Source: Leptobrachium leishanense
Lineage: Eukaryota; Chordata; Amphibia; Anura; Megophryidae
Length of the DNA stretch: 64,000 bases
Assembly: GCA_009667805.1 (NCBI GenBank)
Contig: CM019064.1
Location: forward strand, 381,669,120 to 381,733,119
Reading direction: 5' to 3'
In this document: positions 24,121-35,731 of the stretch, piece by piece
Numbering within the stretch: position 1 is the stretch's first letter
How the letters are laid out: each line of letters starts with the position of its first letter
Program-made: the position numbers and the translations under genes
Notes under the pieces: generated by a model
What the model saw: the letters and a program-made list of their open reading frames with translations, nothing else
The model's database searches: none
Told to the model about the DNA's origin: nothing

Positions 24121-24941
24121 AAAACAAACAAATGAGAGAAAAACTCTCAGATAACGGAATAGGAGTGCTAATAAAACATAACTTTTATTAATTATGATGA
24201 TAAAGATACACTAGTAACCCAACAGTAATAAAAAACATATACACAGACGTGATATAAAGCTGAGAGAATAAATACGTATTAATATGTAGCCAATTGGCAG
24301 CCCTGGGATGTAGATTGCCACGGCAAAAAAACAAAAAAACAAAGAAACCGAGCTTCAAATTTATAAAGCCGAATTGGCAAATATTGAAGCCAGACGTTTT
24401 TTTAGAATATGCCGGAAGGATTAAAAATCCATATGCATTGAATCAGCAAATCCCGATTACATTATTATGCGTGAGCAGGAGGAAAAGACATCAAAGTCAT
24501 AAGACGCACGGGGTGTAAATTGGCAGCTATGAATTAGAACATTGGAGACTGCAAGTTGAAATTTGACTATTTCAAGTAGTATTATGCTCACGCATAATAA
24601 TGTAATCGGGATTTGCTGATTCAATGCATATGGATTTTTAATCCTTCCGGCATATTCTAAAAAAACGTCTGGCTTCAATATTTGCCAATTCGGCTTTATA
24701 AATTTGAAGCTCGGTTTCTTTGTTTTTTTGTTTTTTTGCCGTGGCAATCTACATCCCAGGGCTGCCAATTGGCTACATATTAATACGTATTTATTCTCTC
24801 AGCTTTATATCACGTCTGTGTATATGTTTTTTATTACTGTTGGGTTACTAGTGTATCTTTATCATCATAATTAATAAAAGTTATGTTTTATTAGCACTCC
24901 TATTCCGTTATCTGAGAGTTTTTCTCTCATTTGTTTGTTTT
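24121..24941. repeat. Perfect long inverted repeat (356-bp arms, 109-bp loop)
   Basis: The left arm 24121-24476 and right arm 24586-24941 are reverse complements with constant coordinate sum 49062. I saw no mismatch along the arms, so a transcript would fold into a very long hairpin. Each arm contains the same short open frame (starting MAALGCRLPRQ) in opposite orientation. The arms include CCAATTGGCAGCCCTGGGAT and its complement. The outer flank on the left (CACTCCTAAATAGGACTAAAC near 24085) may be more of the same repeat. It could be a foldback element, a head-to-head pair of one young repeat, or an assembly foldback. Confidence 0.93.
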
Positions 24942-25149
24942 TTTAAAAAAGTAAATAGCCTACCTTGAAATTGTATATAAAAACACGATAACCAACTTCA
25001 GATTCCCACACCCAATGAATCAAGCTAAATAAAATAAATGCTGCCAATTATAAAGTTTTGCAATTCAGCATATTTTTTGATGGATTGACTGCCCATTCAC
25101 AGTTGAACTCTTTAGTTTGTTCTTAGTAGCCCAGTCAGGCAACGAGGAC

Positions 25150-26187
25150 CAATTGGAAACACTACGGAGACTATTCAATTGAAATTTCAGTGCTTTGCAT
25201 TTTGGCCCACTTCAGCTTACTTTGGTGATGCCATTTCGCCGAAAATACTATCAGGGTTATTCAGAGAGCGGTGAAAAGCAGGAGAATGACTGGAGAACGA
25301 AAAATTCTAGGTCAAAATAGCCGATTTGGAAAGTGAGATGAAAGGGAGAATTTTTCTGGTTTGGCTATTTTAACCTAGAATTTTTCATTCTCCAGTCATT
25401 CTCCTGCTTTTCACGCTCTCTGAATAACCCTGTATGTGTTCACTATTTATCAAATGATTACCGTATTTTGCCTAAATTGGAGTCACTGAAGCAGTTATCG
25501 GACGTTGGCGAAAACCGCCTCATTGCACCGATAACCACCGAATTGTGCTGAGTTGCTCCAAATTGGCATCAGAGAATTCCACAGAACTGAAAGCAGAAAC
25601 AAAAGGAAGTCTCCTATTTTCCTAATAGGAGCTTAATCCTTTAGAAATGTAGAACAAATATGTCTAAATATTAAAAAAAGGTCCTTTAAAACATGATAAA
25701 AAGTCTGTTACAAAATAAAAAAGTCTTTACATAAAGTATTTTTAAAAATAATCAAACTATAAAAAGGTCTTTTAAAAAAATAAAAAATAAAAAGGGTCTT
25801 TGCAAAAAATAAAAAGGGTCTTTGCAAAGTTAAAAAGAATAAATGGTCTTTAAATTAAAAAAGAAAAAAAATATTCCATTTATTACAATGAAAGCCTTTG
25901 GATTCACCTCTCATATTGAAACACCAAAAATAAGCTAATTTCACAGAAAATTCAATGTAATTCAGCGGTCTGTGAATACACAAATCAATAGTTTCCAATA
26001 GAACAATTTTGGTGCCGCGAACGCCACTGAATTGTGGCTAATTGCATCGTATTTTGCCGGCAATTCGTCTGTATTTGGCAAATTGACAGCTTTGTGAATA
26101 GACGAATTGCCCCGAAAATGCACCGAATATTGCACCATTTGGTGCAAATCTGTGGCATATTCAGAGGTTAGTGAATAACCCCTTAAA
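25150..26187. mobile_element. Decayed CAGGGTTATTCA-family relic
   Basis: The right part (25980-26187) shares AATTCG-CTGTATTTGGCAAATTG-like sequence and a terminal AGTGAATAACCCC with the right end of the element at 2374-4152, and the left part contains GCCATTTCGCCGAAAA. The termini are degraded, and a small MITE is inserted at 25252. Homology is judged by eye. Confidence 0.45.
25252..25432. mobile_element. Palindromic MITE (CAGGGTTATTCAGAGAG termini)
   Basis: 181 bp with a nearly complete inverted repeat: CAGGGTTATTCAGAGAG, GTGAAAAGCAGGAGAATGAC and AAAAATTCTAGGTCAAAATAG on the left are mirrored on the right. TAT flanks both ends (25249-25251 and 25433-25435). Same family as 51583-51890. Confidence 0.85.
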
Positions 26188-26524
26188 TGCCCTGTAGTTA
26201 CATTGTTCAACTTTGAATACACTTTATACTATGACAGTATACACGAGCCACAAAGAACTATATAATAAAGAGGTAATAAACCAAAAATAAATAACGCAAA
26301 TTGTATTTACAGCTGATGTTTATAGTAAAAACGTAAGACATGTTGCAAAACAAATGTAGAACTGACTTAATTAAAAAAATAAAACTATTCTTAGTTAAAG
26401 AAAAATAGCTTATGGTCACTGCAACTGTTATGGATTTTTTATATTTTTTGTCCTTTTTTATATTTATTTCTACTTATTGCTAAAAACTGATGAATCTTTT
26501 TTATCAAACACATGTACTCTACAT

Positions 26525-26826
26525 CAGGGCTCAAAATTTCCACTCGCCTACTAGCATTTGGCGAGTGGAAATTAAGTGAGGGTGAGTGGAAATGCCCACG
26601 CAGGCAGCACAATAAATTATTATCTGTTGTCTGATGTCTGGTTATTAATGTTATTTTTGTAACTTTATTCTAAATAAAATCTTTAACAGTGTAATTTCAT
26701 AAGATAATTTCAGGGTGTGTGTTTAGGGGCAGAGTTAAGGGCTGGGTAGGGGTTAGGTGGAGCAACTGGTGGCGAGTAACTCTTATGGCCTGGTTAGTAG
26801 CTTGGAACTTGAAATTTTGAACCCTG
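26525..26826. mobile_element. hAT MITE (CAGGGCTCAAAATTT termini), perfect TSD
   Basis: 302 bp, left end CAGGGCTCAAAATTTCC, right end GAAATTTTGAACCCTG, flanked on both sides by CTCTACAT (26517-26524 and 26827-26834). The 8-bp duplication is diagnostic for hAT. No transposase is present. Confidence 0.9.
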
Positions 26827-26834
26827 CTCTACAT

Positions 26835-27446
26835 GTTCCACAAATTCTCACAAAATAAAAAAAAAAAGAATTTAGGTAATCTAAAAAGATTTTACAAAGT
26901 CAAAAAATGTAAACTCGTACATGGAATCCATGTTTGTAATGCCTCCAATAGGTTTCAATATATGCTGGAATCAATGTCTGGATTCAGGCATATATTGAAA
27001 TCTATTTGAAGAATTAGTTTTACTCTGGTGAAAAAGATAAGTAAATCAACAGAGGTGACAGTGGCCTAGATTCACTAATGATAGATAGTGGGTCTAGGAT
27101 GGAGCTGTGAGTTCTTGGATGGGGGATCACAGCTCATATAATATGTTATTCACTGACATACGTAACTTACAATGAAAAACCACACTCTTCTCACCATTAT
27201 AATAACAGCAGCTCAAACTTGCAGCCGATTTTTAAACTTGAAATGGTTGAATAGCCTCCTCACATTAAAACTGAAAGTGAAAAATGTGCAGTTCATCTGA
27301 ACAGAAAGCAATTTTCACATCGGAAAAAAACTTATAATGAAAATAATTGTTGCAATCAAATAATTATGCAATGAGACGTCGCAAACTTGGATCTGCTGAA
27401 GCTCACATATGGGAAGAAGCACCTTACACACTCTTTCATGGGTTTT
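26835..27446. other. Unannotated intergenic DNA
   Basis: AT-rich, no feature recognised. Confidence 0.35.
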
Positions 27447-27454
27447 GTTCACAA

Positions 27455-28827
27455 CAATGTTAATTTTGACAGCGAATCTTAATTTAGTTTTAGTCAGACA
27501 GGGTTATTCAAAGAGAATCGAAAAGTCACCGCACGTTCAGTGACTTTTTGTTCTCTTCAATTCGGTGCGATTTGGCGATCCCATTTCGGCGACCCTGTGG
27601 TGTATTCAGCAAGCACCACAGGGCCGTCGTAGTGCTGGGAAAAGCCGCCGCAAACCCGACGAACACTCACCGCAAAACCCAGGTGAACGCACACCGAAAC
27701 TGGCAAAAACATCTGCATTAACCCTGCCGAACACGCCAGAGAAACCCGAGCAGGAGCCGATCAGAGCACAAAGCAGCCGCCGGAAAAGCCGACATGGAGT
27801 GGAAAAAAAATCCAACAGTACACTTGAATATTTAAAATGTGAAACGCTGTTTGCAAAGAAACTACTGAGCGAAAATGTCTGAAATTTACATATAAGATCC
27901 AATGAATGATAATAAAAAGGGCTGTTACAGAAAAAAGAAAAAATGATTTAAAAAACCTGAAAAAAAATTCGCTAGGAAATCCCGAAAAATGCCTAAAAGA
28001 TCCTAAAAAAATCTAAAAATAAAGAGACTTTTTACTGCAGAATATTATAATCAACGATTTATTAGATATTGGATTAAAATGGGAATATTTTAACATTGAA
28101 GCTTATGGGATTCGCCTGAATAAACCTGTCGAATGAAACCTCCGAATGGCAGGGCATTTCTGCAACCTTTCTCAGCTGTTTTGTGTTCTCTGAATAGACG
28201 AAGCAGTGCTTCTCTATGGGGGTTTCACTGCCCTCGAACAGGCACCGTATGTGCAGGTAATTCGCCAACATTTGCCAAATTGCCTGCTCTTTGAATAGCC
28301 GAATGGCCAGGAAAGGTAACTGTACGCTGAATTTTGGCATTCGGTTACCTTTCGCCAGCAATTTGGATCTCTTTGAATAACCCTGATAGTCTTCTGACTA
28401 AAATGCCATGTAGTTTTAATCAGATTTTAGTTGTGTGAATTGTTTTAGTCTAGTTTTAGTCGACTGTCACTAGATTTTAGTTGACTAAATCTAGAGTAGA
28501 TTTAACGAATGGGTTTAACGTGTATTATGTTTTATTTAAGCATTTCTCTAGAATTTCCGCTCTCATTCTATACTCCTGGAGTAACATCATATCTGAAAAA
28601 AAAAAATCAATCATTTCACTCTTACTTGAGATTAGTCCTGATTGGATCTCTTATGAAATAGCCCCTCCCTAACATTTTCGTCTAGTTTTTATTAGTCGAC
28701 TAAAATGTCAATGGATTTTCATCATGGTTTTATTCATCAAAGCTTAGTTTTTGTTTAGTTTTAGTCTAGTTTTAGTCACAAAAATAATTTAGTCGACGAA
28801 AATTATTAGTCAACGAAATTAACACTG
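27455..28827. mobile_element. hAT element (CAGTGTTAATTTCG termini) hosting a nested MITE
   Basis: The left end CAATGTTAATTTTGAC and right end GTCAACGAAATTAACACTG are inverted repeats, flanked by GTTCACAA at 27447-27454 and 28828-28835. The interior is rich in TTTAGTCGACTAAAA-type palindromes (for example 28700-28707 and 28792-28797). An 887-bp Harbinger-like element interrupts it at 27499-28385, so the hAT insertion is older. Confidence 0.85.
27499..28385. mobile_element. Harbinger-like MITE (CAGGGTTATTCA family), third copy
   Basis: Begins CAGGGTTATTCAAAGAG and ends CTCTTTGAATAACCCTG. It is the reverse-oriented relative of 2805-3705: left segment AAAGTCACCGCACGTTCAGT and right hairpin with CGGTTACCTTTC both match. 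Flanks AGA and ATA differ at one base. The 105-codon plus-strand frame at 27565-27882 and its antisense are chance frames in MITE DNA. Confidence 0.72.
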
Positions 28828-28835
28828 GTTCACAA

Positions 28836-29789
28836 CCAGAGATTCCAGACATAAAGTTTACACAAACATTTTACTTGATCAATTAAAGCTGTTAAGAGAT
28901 TGAAAAGTGTTTGGAACAACATTTATGGAGGGTTCACTGTTACAATAACACACAAAGGCATATCAGGAAATGTTTTACAGTTACCAAACCTTTTCTAGGT
29001 CCTAAGATCACACCGCCATGTATGTACTCAATATCCACAACGGCATCACTGCACTATCGAGACATATGGCAGCAATCACTATTTACAACAAGTGTTGTTT
29101 TGTGTCTCTCAGCCATTCACTACTATACAAGGAAAAACGTTGTGCTGGACAACCTTTAACTTACAAGAAATCAATCACTAATTATAAAAGATATTTGGGA
29201 TAACATCAATTCTTGAAGAATCCTCAAGACCATTAGTAAGATTGTGATCTTTTCCTTGGAAACAGCAGCTTTGGTTGAATATTGAAAAGGCAAGTACTTC
29301 AATACTGATATAACCCTCACAACCTGAAATAAGTGTTACAAACAAATTAACATGTAAACGTTAATAAAAAAATCTGGAGCTGAAATAACTGAAAATCCTC
29401 AGCTGCTTCACTAATGACGTGAGATGCTTTTGAAGCCTATGGTGAGTCTCAGCGAATATGACAACCAAAGCCAACTTCGGGAGTTTGTGGGTCCAGGCGC
29501 AAGGTAAAATGCAGGGCCTTCTTTTTATTTACTTATTTTTAGAACACATGTTTAATACCAGTGTAATCAAGCAAGTATTACTTTGATCATCATACATATG
29601 TGCACATTTATACATGATAGATGGAAAGGAATGTGGCTGTACGTGGGGTTGTCTGTGTGGCAATTTAGTGAATCTGCTTGCATGTGAGATTGTATATGTG
29701 TCATGGGAATGAATGCAGCTGACTATGATGGAAATGATTATGTGATTAGTTGAGTGTGACAGGAGTGACTTTATTATTGTGTGGTTGGC
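28836..29789. other. Unannotated intergenic DNA
   Basis: About 950 bp; short open frames overlap in several phases with no recognisable product. Confidence 0.35.
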
Positions 29790-30000
29790 TGAATACTGAA
29801 TGCACAATGCTCATACACATATACATAAGCACTACACATACTGTATATGCAATTCATTGCACATTCTGCACACACAGAAGTCACAACACACTTCATATAC
29901 AAATCACAGTGCGCACAGATGCAAAAACACTGTTCATACACAGCTACACACACACACAACACATACTGCACACACAGTACTTGCGACACATTACACATGA
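29790..30000 (+). repeat. CACA-rich low-complexity DNA
   Basis: Imperfect ACACA/CATACA repeats, densest at 29945-29980. Open frames in this stretch are compositional artefacts. Confidence 0.65.
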
Positions 30001-30474
30001 TACAGTGGAAGGGGAAAGTATATGAACCCTTTAGAAATTACCTCATTTATGTATAAATTTGTCTTAAAATTTGGTTTGATGTTCATCTAATTTATAGTTA
30101 ACAACAATCACAATCTGTTTGAATGAATAACATACAAATAATTTTATTGTGCTTATACCTATTGCATATATGTTTCAAATAGTCACAGAATAGATTGGAA
30201 AACGTATGTGAAACCCTAGGCTAATGACTTCAACAAAAGCAAATTAGAGTTGGAAATTGGCAACCTCGTCTCCAATTAATTAAGCAAGATTGAAGTTGTG
30301 GGTTAGAGCTACTTTGGCCAATAAAGCCTTAGTCAACGTGCACCATGCCTCACATAGAAGAGCGCTCAGAAGACCAGCCATCAAGAATTGTTGAATTGCA
30401 CAAAGCTGGGAAGGGTTACGAAGTTATCTCAAACAGCTTAGATATCTAAGACATCTATCCAAGGCTCCTGCAAG

Positions 30475-31294
30475 CATACTCAACTCCATACAGCTTCCAG
30501 GGCTAGCCTCTATCACAGTGTCCTCCTAGCTCCCACCTGGACACATCTATCCAAGGCTCCTGCAAGTATACTCAACTCCATACAGCTTCCAGGGCTAGCC
30601 TCTATCACAGTGTCCTCCTAGCTCCCACCTGGACACATCTATCCAAGGCTCCTGCAAGCATACTCAACTCCACACAGCTTCCAGGGCTAGCCTCTATCAC
30701 AGTGTCCTCCTAGCTCCCACCTGGACACATCTATCCAAGGCTCCTGCAAGGTGATTTGAATCTACGCTTCGCAACGCCTAATACCTTAACTTTCAATGTT
30801 TAGTATGTATGCTTTCATAGCACTGTCCATGTTAATTTGTATGTTTATGTTAAAGTAAAATCCCATATAGCGGAACTGTTACGATATTTTAACTAGACCT
30901 GTTTGCTATCATTAATTGCCATATCTTTAATTGCCATATCTTTACCAGTCCTGTTTGCAATCCAAAATTGCCATCTTTAACCAGTTATATTTATTTCCAC
31001 TCAGCCATGGGCCTGGTATTCTGTGCCCCCCCTCCGGTCATGATTCACTGCATTAGAGAATTTATTGCCCCAACATCCCCCAAAGATGCAATGTAATCCT
31101 GTATTTCTGTTTTTTCAGCATACTCAACTCCATACAGCTTCCAGGGCTAGCCTCTATCACAGTGTCCTCTTAGCTCCCACCTGGACACATCTATCCAAGG
31201 CTCCTGCAAGGTGATTTGAATCTACGCTTCGCAACGCCTAATACCTTAACTTTCAATGTTTAGTATGTATGCTTTCATAGCACTGTCCATGTTA
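30475..31294 (+). repeat. LINE leader: 92-bp tandem repeats, four copies
   Basis: Unit copies start at 30475, 30567, 30659 and 31119, each 92 bp and each containing CAGGGCTAGCCTCTATCACA. The third and fourth are followed by the same 84-bp block (starting GTGATTTGAATCTACGCTTC), giving a 176-bp direct repeat 30659-30834 / 31119-31294. The 283-bp spacer between ends in TTTCTGTTTTTTCAG. Tandem leader units are a known promoter arrangement of some LINEs; here it is an inference. Confidence 0.88.
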
Positions 31295-33476
31295 CCTTTC
31301 TGGTACTATTGAGATCCCATTCAGTAAAACAATTATTGTTGCTGGATTCTACCGCCCACCAAGTTCCCCAACGCAATCCCTTTCTGACATAACCCAAATT
31401 CTTAGTAAATTGGTCGCTCAAAACCAAAAAAGCGAACTGCTGGTCCTCGGCGACTTTGATGTTGATTGGCTGAATCCTAAAAACAATAAACACTGCTCAC
31501 TGTTTAAGGCTTTGCAGCTAACACAATTAATCTCCTCCCCCACTCGCATTAATATGAAAATCCCTAACCACACCTTGCTGGACTGGATTCTCTCCTCATG
31601 TCCTGATCGAATACAGGAGGCAGGCGTTCTCGCTAACAGTTTCAGTGATCACTGCCTAGTGTACTGTGTGCGCAAAATAAGGGCCACAAAATGTCCACCA
31701 AAGGTAATAATCACCAGGTCTTTCAAGAAATTTAATCTTAAATCCTTCCTAAATGATCTCAAACAGCTCCCATGGTACAGACTAAACCTAATCCCAGACC
31801 TGGACTGTGCAATTGAATACTTTCAAGCCGAGCTCCTGAAAGTCTGGAACACCCATACCCCACTGCACAAAGTGCAAGTAAAAGGGGCCCATCTCCCCTG
31901 GGTTACAGCTGACCTCACGCATATGTACCAGTTTAGAGACTCCCTGTGGTCAAAGTTCAAGAGTACTGGATCCATGAACGATCACTGTGAATACCAAAAA
32001 TGCCGGAATGAATGCACAAAAGAAACAAAAATGGCTAAAGCCCAATACTTCAATGAAAATTTAAACAATAACATATCAAACCCCCGAAATTTTTGGAAAA
32101 TCATAAGTAACATACAAGCACCCCCCATCCACTCCCAACCAGCTGCTTTAAAAGTAAACAACCAAACTGTACAACACCCCCTAGATGTAGCAAATGCTTT
32201 TAATAATTATTTTGTTGGATGCGCCACCACCCTGATTGCTAAGCTAGGAAATGACACGCAATCTGAAAGGCCGCACGCAGGTCAGGACCCACCAACAGTG
32301 CAAAGACACCGTAACCCAGAGAAATTCAGTTTTAGGCCAGTGCCTGTCAGTGCCATCACTAAACTTCTTCATAACCAAAAAATGAAATACCAGTCTGGAC
32401 CTGATCAAATCCCAGCAATGCTTCTGAAAATCAGTGCACCAGCAATTGCAAAACCTGTCTCAACCCTGATTAATGAATCACTGGCAACTGGATACATACC
32501 CAAACTCTGGAAGACTGCAAGGGTGGTACCTATCCATAAAAGTGGAGACAATACTTTGGTAACCAACTACCGCCCAATATCACTGCTCCCTGTAATGTCA
32601 AAAATTCTGGAAAAATGTGTCTACACTCAATTACGTGATTATTATCAGTATCAGAACTATTTAACCCCAGATCAATCAGGCTTTCGTCCAAACCATTCAA
32701 CTACAACTGCCCTTTTAAAAGTTTGTAATGATATCCAAGCGGGCATGGAACAAGGAAATCTAACTGGAGCCATCTTCCTTGATTTTGACAAGGCTTTTGA
32801 CACAGTAGACCATGGCATCCTATTACAAAAACTTAAGAACTCTGGTATTGGTGACAGTACGTTAACCAGGTTCCAATCATATGTGTCTGATAGGTCTCAA
32901 TTTGTGTCCATTTCTGACAGCACTTCCCTTCCCCTCCCAGTCACGTGCGGTGTACCCCAAGGCTCGATACTTGGCCCCCTTCTATTCACAATATTCATAA
33001 ATGATCTGCCCAATGTCTGCAAAGCTTCAACTATACACATGTACGCAGACGACACTGTAATCTATACCAGCAAACCAAATCTCCCACAGCTGGAGGCAGT
33101 GCTGCAAGAACAATTCACAGGGGTAGAAAAGTGGATCGCAAATAACAAACTTTTTCTAAATACTGACAAAACTGTTACAATGCTCTTTGGAACCGCACCT
33201 AAACTACACAAATTGCAAACACCCCATCTATGTGTTGGGGCAAAATCAAATGGCACGCTGACCACAGTCACTTCTCTCAAATACCTAGGTATGTGGTTAG
33301 ACCCAAATCTATCTTTTGGCCCCCACTTCGAAAAACTCTCATCTAAACTCTACCCCAAACTAGGTGCCCTGTACAGAAAAAAATCCTGCCTGAGCCCCGT
33401 GGTAAGAAAGCAGATTGTACAACAAATGCTTATGGCGGCTATTGAATACGGAGATGTAGTGTATGCAGTCCCTTAA
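31281..33476 (+). CDS. LINE ORF2: endonuclease remnant plus reverse transcriptase
   Basis: Open from 31281, after an in-frame TAG, to the stop at 33474-33476. Numbering from codon 31410 (a TTG, not a true start): the tail of an APE-type endonuclease with GDFD at 14-17 and the SDH motif at 79-81, then a reverse transcriptase with NYRPISLLP, SGFRPNHST, the first catalytic Asp region LDFDKAFD (from 457), GVPQGSILGPLLF, and YADD at 545-548. Both catalytic Asp sites are present and no stop interrupts about 730 codons. The N-terminal endonuclease half is missing and the frame ends soon after the thumb (IEYGDVVYAVP), shorter than full CR1/L2 proteins, so it is internally deleted at both ends. The FDKAFD and YADD cores are intact, but autonomous activity is unlikely. 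Confidence 0.85.
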   Translation, partial: HCPCYLSGTIEIPFSKTIIVAGFYRPPSSPTQSLSDITQILSKLVAQNQKSELLVLGDFDVDWLNPKNNKHCSLFKALQLTQLISSPTRINMKIPNHTLLDWILSSCPDRIQEAGVLANSFSDHCLVYCVRKIRATKCPPKVIITRSFKKFNLKSFLNDLKQLPWYRLNLIPDLDCAIEYFQAELLKVWNTHTPLHKVQVKGAHLPWVTADLTHMYQFRDSLWSKFKSTGSMNDHCEYQKCRNECTKETKMAKAQYFNENLNNNISNPRNFWKIISNIQAPPIHSQPAALKVNNQTVQHPLDVANAFNNYFVGCATTLIAKLGNDTQSERPHAGQDPPTVQRHRNPEKFSFRPVPVSAITKLLHNQKMKYQSGPDQIPAMLLKISAPAIAKPVSTLINESLATGYIPKLWKTARVVPIHKSGDNTLVTNYRPISLLPVMSKILEKCVYTQLRDYYQYQNYLTPDQSGFRPNHSTTTALLKVCNDIQAGMEQGNLTGAIFLDFDKAFDTVDHGILLQKLKNSGIGDSTLTRFQSYVSDRSQFVSISDSTSLPLPVTCGVPQGSILGPLLFTIFINDLPNVCKASTIHMYADDTVIYTSKPNLPQLEAVLQEQFTGVEKWIANNKLFLNTDKTVTMLFGTAPKLHKLQTPHLCVGAKSNGTLTTVTSLKYLGMWLDPNLSFGPHFEKLSSKLYPKLGALYRKKSCLSPVVRKQIVQQMLMAAIEYGDVVYAVP

Positions 33477-33854
33477 AACTTCCCTATTAACATACCTCAA
33501 TACGAAATGCACCTGTAAACATGTACGATAATGACTTTATTTCCTCCATATTTATTTTTCTATTAATCTGTATATTTGGTCTTGTGTTAATATCTTGCTT
33601 TTTACTATTTTGTATTTCTGTAACCACTCAATGTTCTTGAACCCAGGACATACTTGAAAACTAGAGAAATCTCAATGTATCCTTCCTGGTAAAATCCTTT
33701 ATAAATAAATAAATAAATATTCATCTGTCCACTGTTGGACAAATTGTCTACTAATGGTCTAGAGTCGGTTTTACTTTTGGGGCTACTCTCCTAGACGTGA
33801 CCTTCCAGCTCAGATGATTCAGAGGGTGCATCACAAAATTCTCAATGAGGTAAA

Positions 33855-34627
33855 TAGGCTTGTGCACCGATTTTTTTTTCGGTTCGATTCGGTTCGATTT
33901 GTTCGGATGTTTAAACTTTTCGATTCGGCTCGTTTCGACCGATTTCTGTTTCGATTCGGTTCGGTTCGGCTCGTTTTTCGTGTACATTTTTTTTTCCGAA
34001 TATCGACCATTTTTCGTATTTTCGGGTCACTTTGCTCGTTTTTTGTATCGACTTTTCGGAAATTTCGTAAATTTTCGTTTTTTCGGAACGTCTGTTCTCC
34101 TCGTTTCAAAGTGTCTACGATAATTCTGGCGATTCTATCGTGTTTTTTTTATTAAATAAAGATCCTTTTTTTCTTATGAATAATTGAATATACATTTCAC
34201 AACTTTATTTAATCATATTAAAATGGTATGAAGGCCAAGGAACAAAAAAAATGAACAAAACGATTTAAAAAACGCTAAACTGACCCGAATGCCACAAGAA
34301 GCAAGTGATACGCATTTACAAATACAAAATTTACAGAATCAGCGATATAACCGATAATAGTTAAATATACGATGTCCAGAATTACCGAAATGGAACCGAA
34401 ATCACGAATGGAACCGAAATCATGAATAGAGCAAAAATAAATTTCGATTTGACACATTTCAAGTCCATTCGAAAAATCCAAAAAATTTTCGTTTCGGCTC
34501 GGAAAACTTTTTGGATCTATCGGTTTTCGGGTCCGACCCGATTCGGAAATTCGGCCGAATCCGAAAACACGAATCGGGAAATTTCGTGAAAATTCCAAAA
34601 TTCCGAAACCCGAAACGCACATCCCTA
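33855..34627. mobile_element. hAT MITE (TAGGGATGTGC termini)
   Basis: 773 bp starting TAGGCTTGTGC and ending GCACATCCCTA, flanked by GAGGTAAA (33847-33854) and GTGGTAAA (34628-34635), an 8-bp duplication with one mismatch. The interior is a foldback rich in TTCGGTTCGATTCGG on the left and CCGAAT/CGAAACC on the right. Open frames in both strands (33814-34155, 34275-34806) are made by this simple composition and are not genes. Confidence 0.82.
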
Positions 34628-35445
34628 GTGGTAAAAAGAAGAACAGAATGGCAGCCAGAGCCATGAAGAAATCCATGGAACTGATTAACATCTCTGTTCA
34701 TGAGTCTACTACATGAAATACATTTATAAGTTATGGCATCCATGGCAGGACACCATGAGGAAAGGCACTGCTTTGCAAAAAATAAACATTGTTGTACACT
34801 TTTCAAAGACCACCTTGACCCCTCAGAATGCTACTCAGAAAATGTCATATGTACTGATTAAATTAAAGTTGAGTTGTTTGGGGAGAACACGCAACATGAT
34901 GTATGGTATAAAAAGGGCACAGTGTATCAACATGAAAATGTCATCCCGGTGTTTAACTACTGTGGAGGGAGCATAGTGTTTTGGGGCTGCTTCGGGGCCT
35001 GGGTCACTTAACATAAAAAAGGGAAAAAATGAATTCCCAAGTTTATCAAGAGATCCTACAGGATATTATCAGGGTGGCTGCGTGCAAGCTGAAGCTCAGG
35101 AGAAGTTCAGTGATGTAGGAGGAGATTGATCCTAAACATTGAAGTAAATCCACTGCAGAATGACTTCAACAAAGAAAAACACCTTTTGAAGTGACCCAGT
35201 CAGAGCCCAGACCTTAACCCCATAGAGATGCTGTGGAACGAGAGAGCTGGTCACACCAGACATCACAAGAATATAGCTGAGCCGAAACAGTTCTGTAAAG
35301 AAGAGTGCTCCATAATGTCTTTTGGATATTGCGCAGGTCTAATCCGCAGCTACCAGAAATGCTTGTTTGAGGCTATTGCTGCCAGAGGAGGATCAACTGA
35401 CTCTTTAATCCGAAGTTCAATAAATTTTTCCACAAGACTTGTTAA

Positions 35446-35731
35446 CCCTTTCACACGGGGCAGGTGGTGCTGTGCTAGAGGGCTTTAACGCTGGCCAGGG
35501 GGCATACTATTACACCCTGCTAGCCGTCTGCTGTGGCAGCCCCTGTCATTGGCTGCTGGGGGACGCCCTAAACAAGGCTGTTACGCAGCAGTGAATGGCG
35601 CCGACACAAGCCAGCTTGTAGGTGGGACCAGAAGAGGCCCAATGAAGTCAGCTGGGCATACTATGCAGCCCCACAGCTTCAAGGCCCACCCAGCGCAGGT
35701 GCGGCATAGTATTCCCTGCGGGGGGAAAGGG
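35446..35731. mobile_element. TTAA MITE (CCCTTTC termini)
   Basis: 286 bp bounded by TTAA (35442-35445 and 35732-35735), left end CCCTTTCACACGGGG, right end CGGGGGGAAAGGG. The termini and the TTAA duplication fit a piggyBac-like MITE. The interior is GC-rich compared with its host Tc1 relic. Confidence 0.78.

Larger units (their letters stand above)
30451..33719 (+). mobile_element. L2/CR1-type LINE with tandem-repeat leader
   Basis: A plus-strand non-LTR retrotransposon inserted into a Tc1 relic. Layout: a leader of 92-bp repeats, a 283-bp spacer and a repeated leader block (to 31294), the endonuclease-reverse transcriptase frame (31281-33476), and a 3' UTR ending in ACTTGAAAACTAGAGAAATC...CCTTCCTGGTAAAA and a (TAAA)n-type tail at 33703-33718. 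The 3' tail equals that of the SINEs at 13.7 and 21.0 kb. Other tail-only pieces lie near 5381-5411, 45213-45240 and 51125-51200. Clade is given broadly as CR1/L2/Rex1-like. Confidence 0.85.

Noticed and set aside
24294..24768. Two identical short proteins (MAALGCRLPRQ...) on opposite strands
   Set aside because: They are the two arms of the inverted repeat; lysine/asparagine-rich, no domain, no evidence of a gene.
33814..34806. Phe/Arg-rich and antisense frames of 80-138 codons
   Set aside because: They come from the TTCGGTTCG composition of the hAT MITE at 33855-34627.
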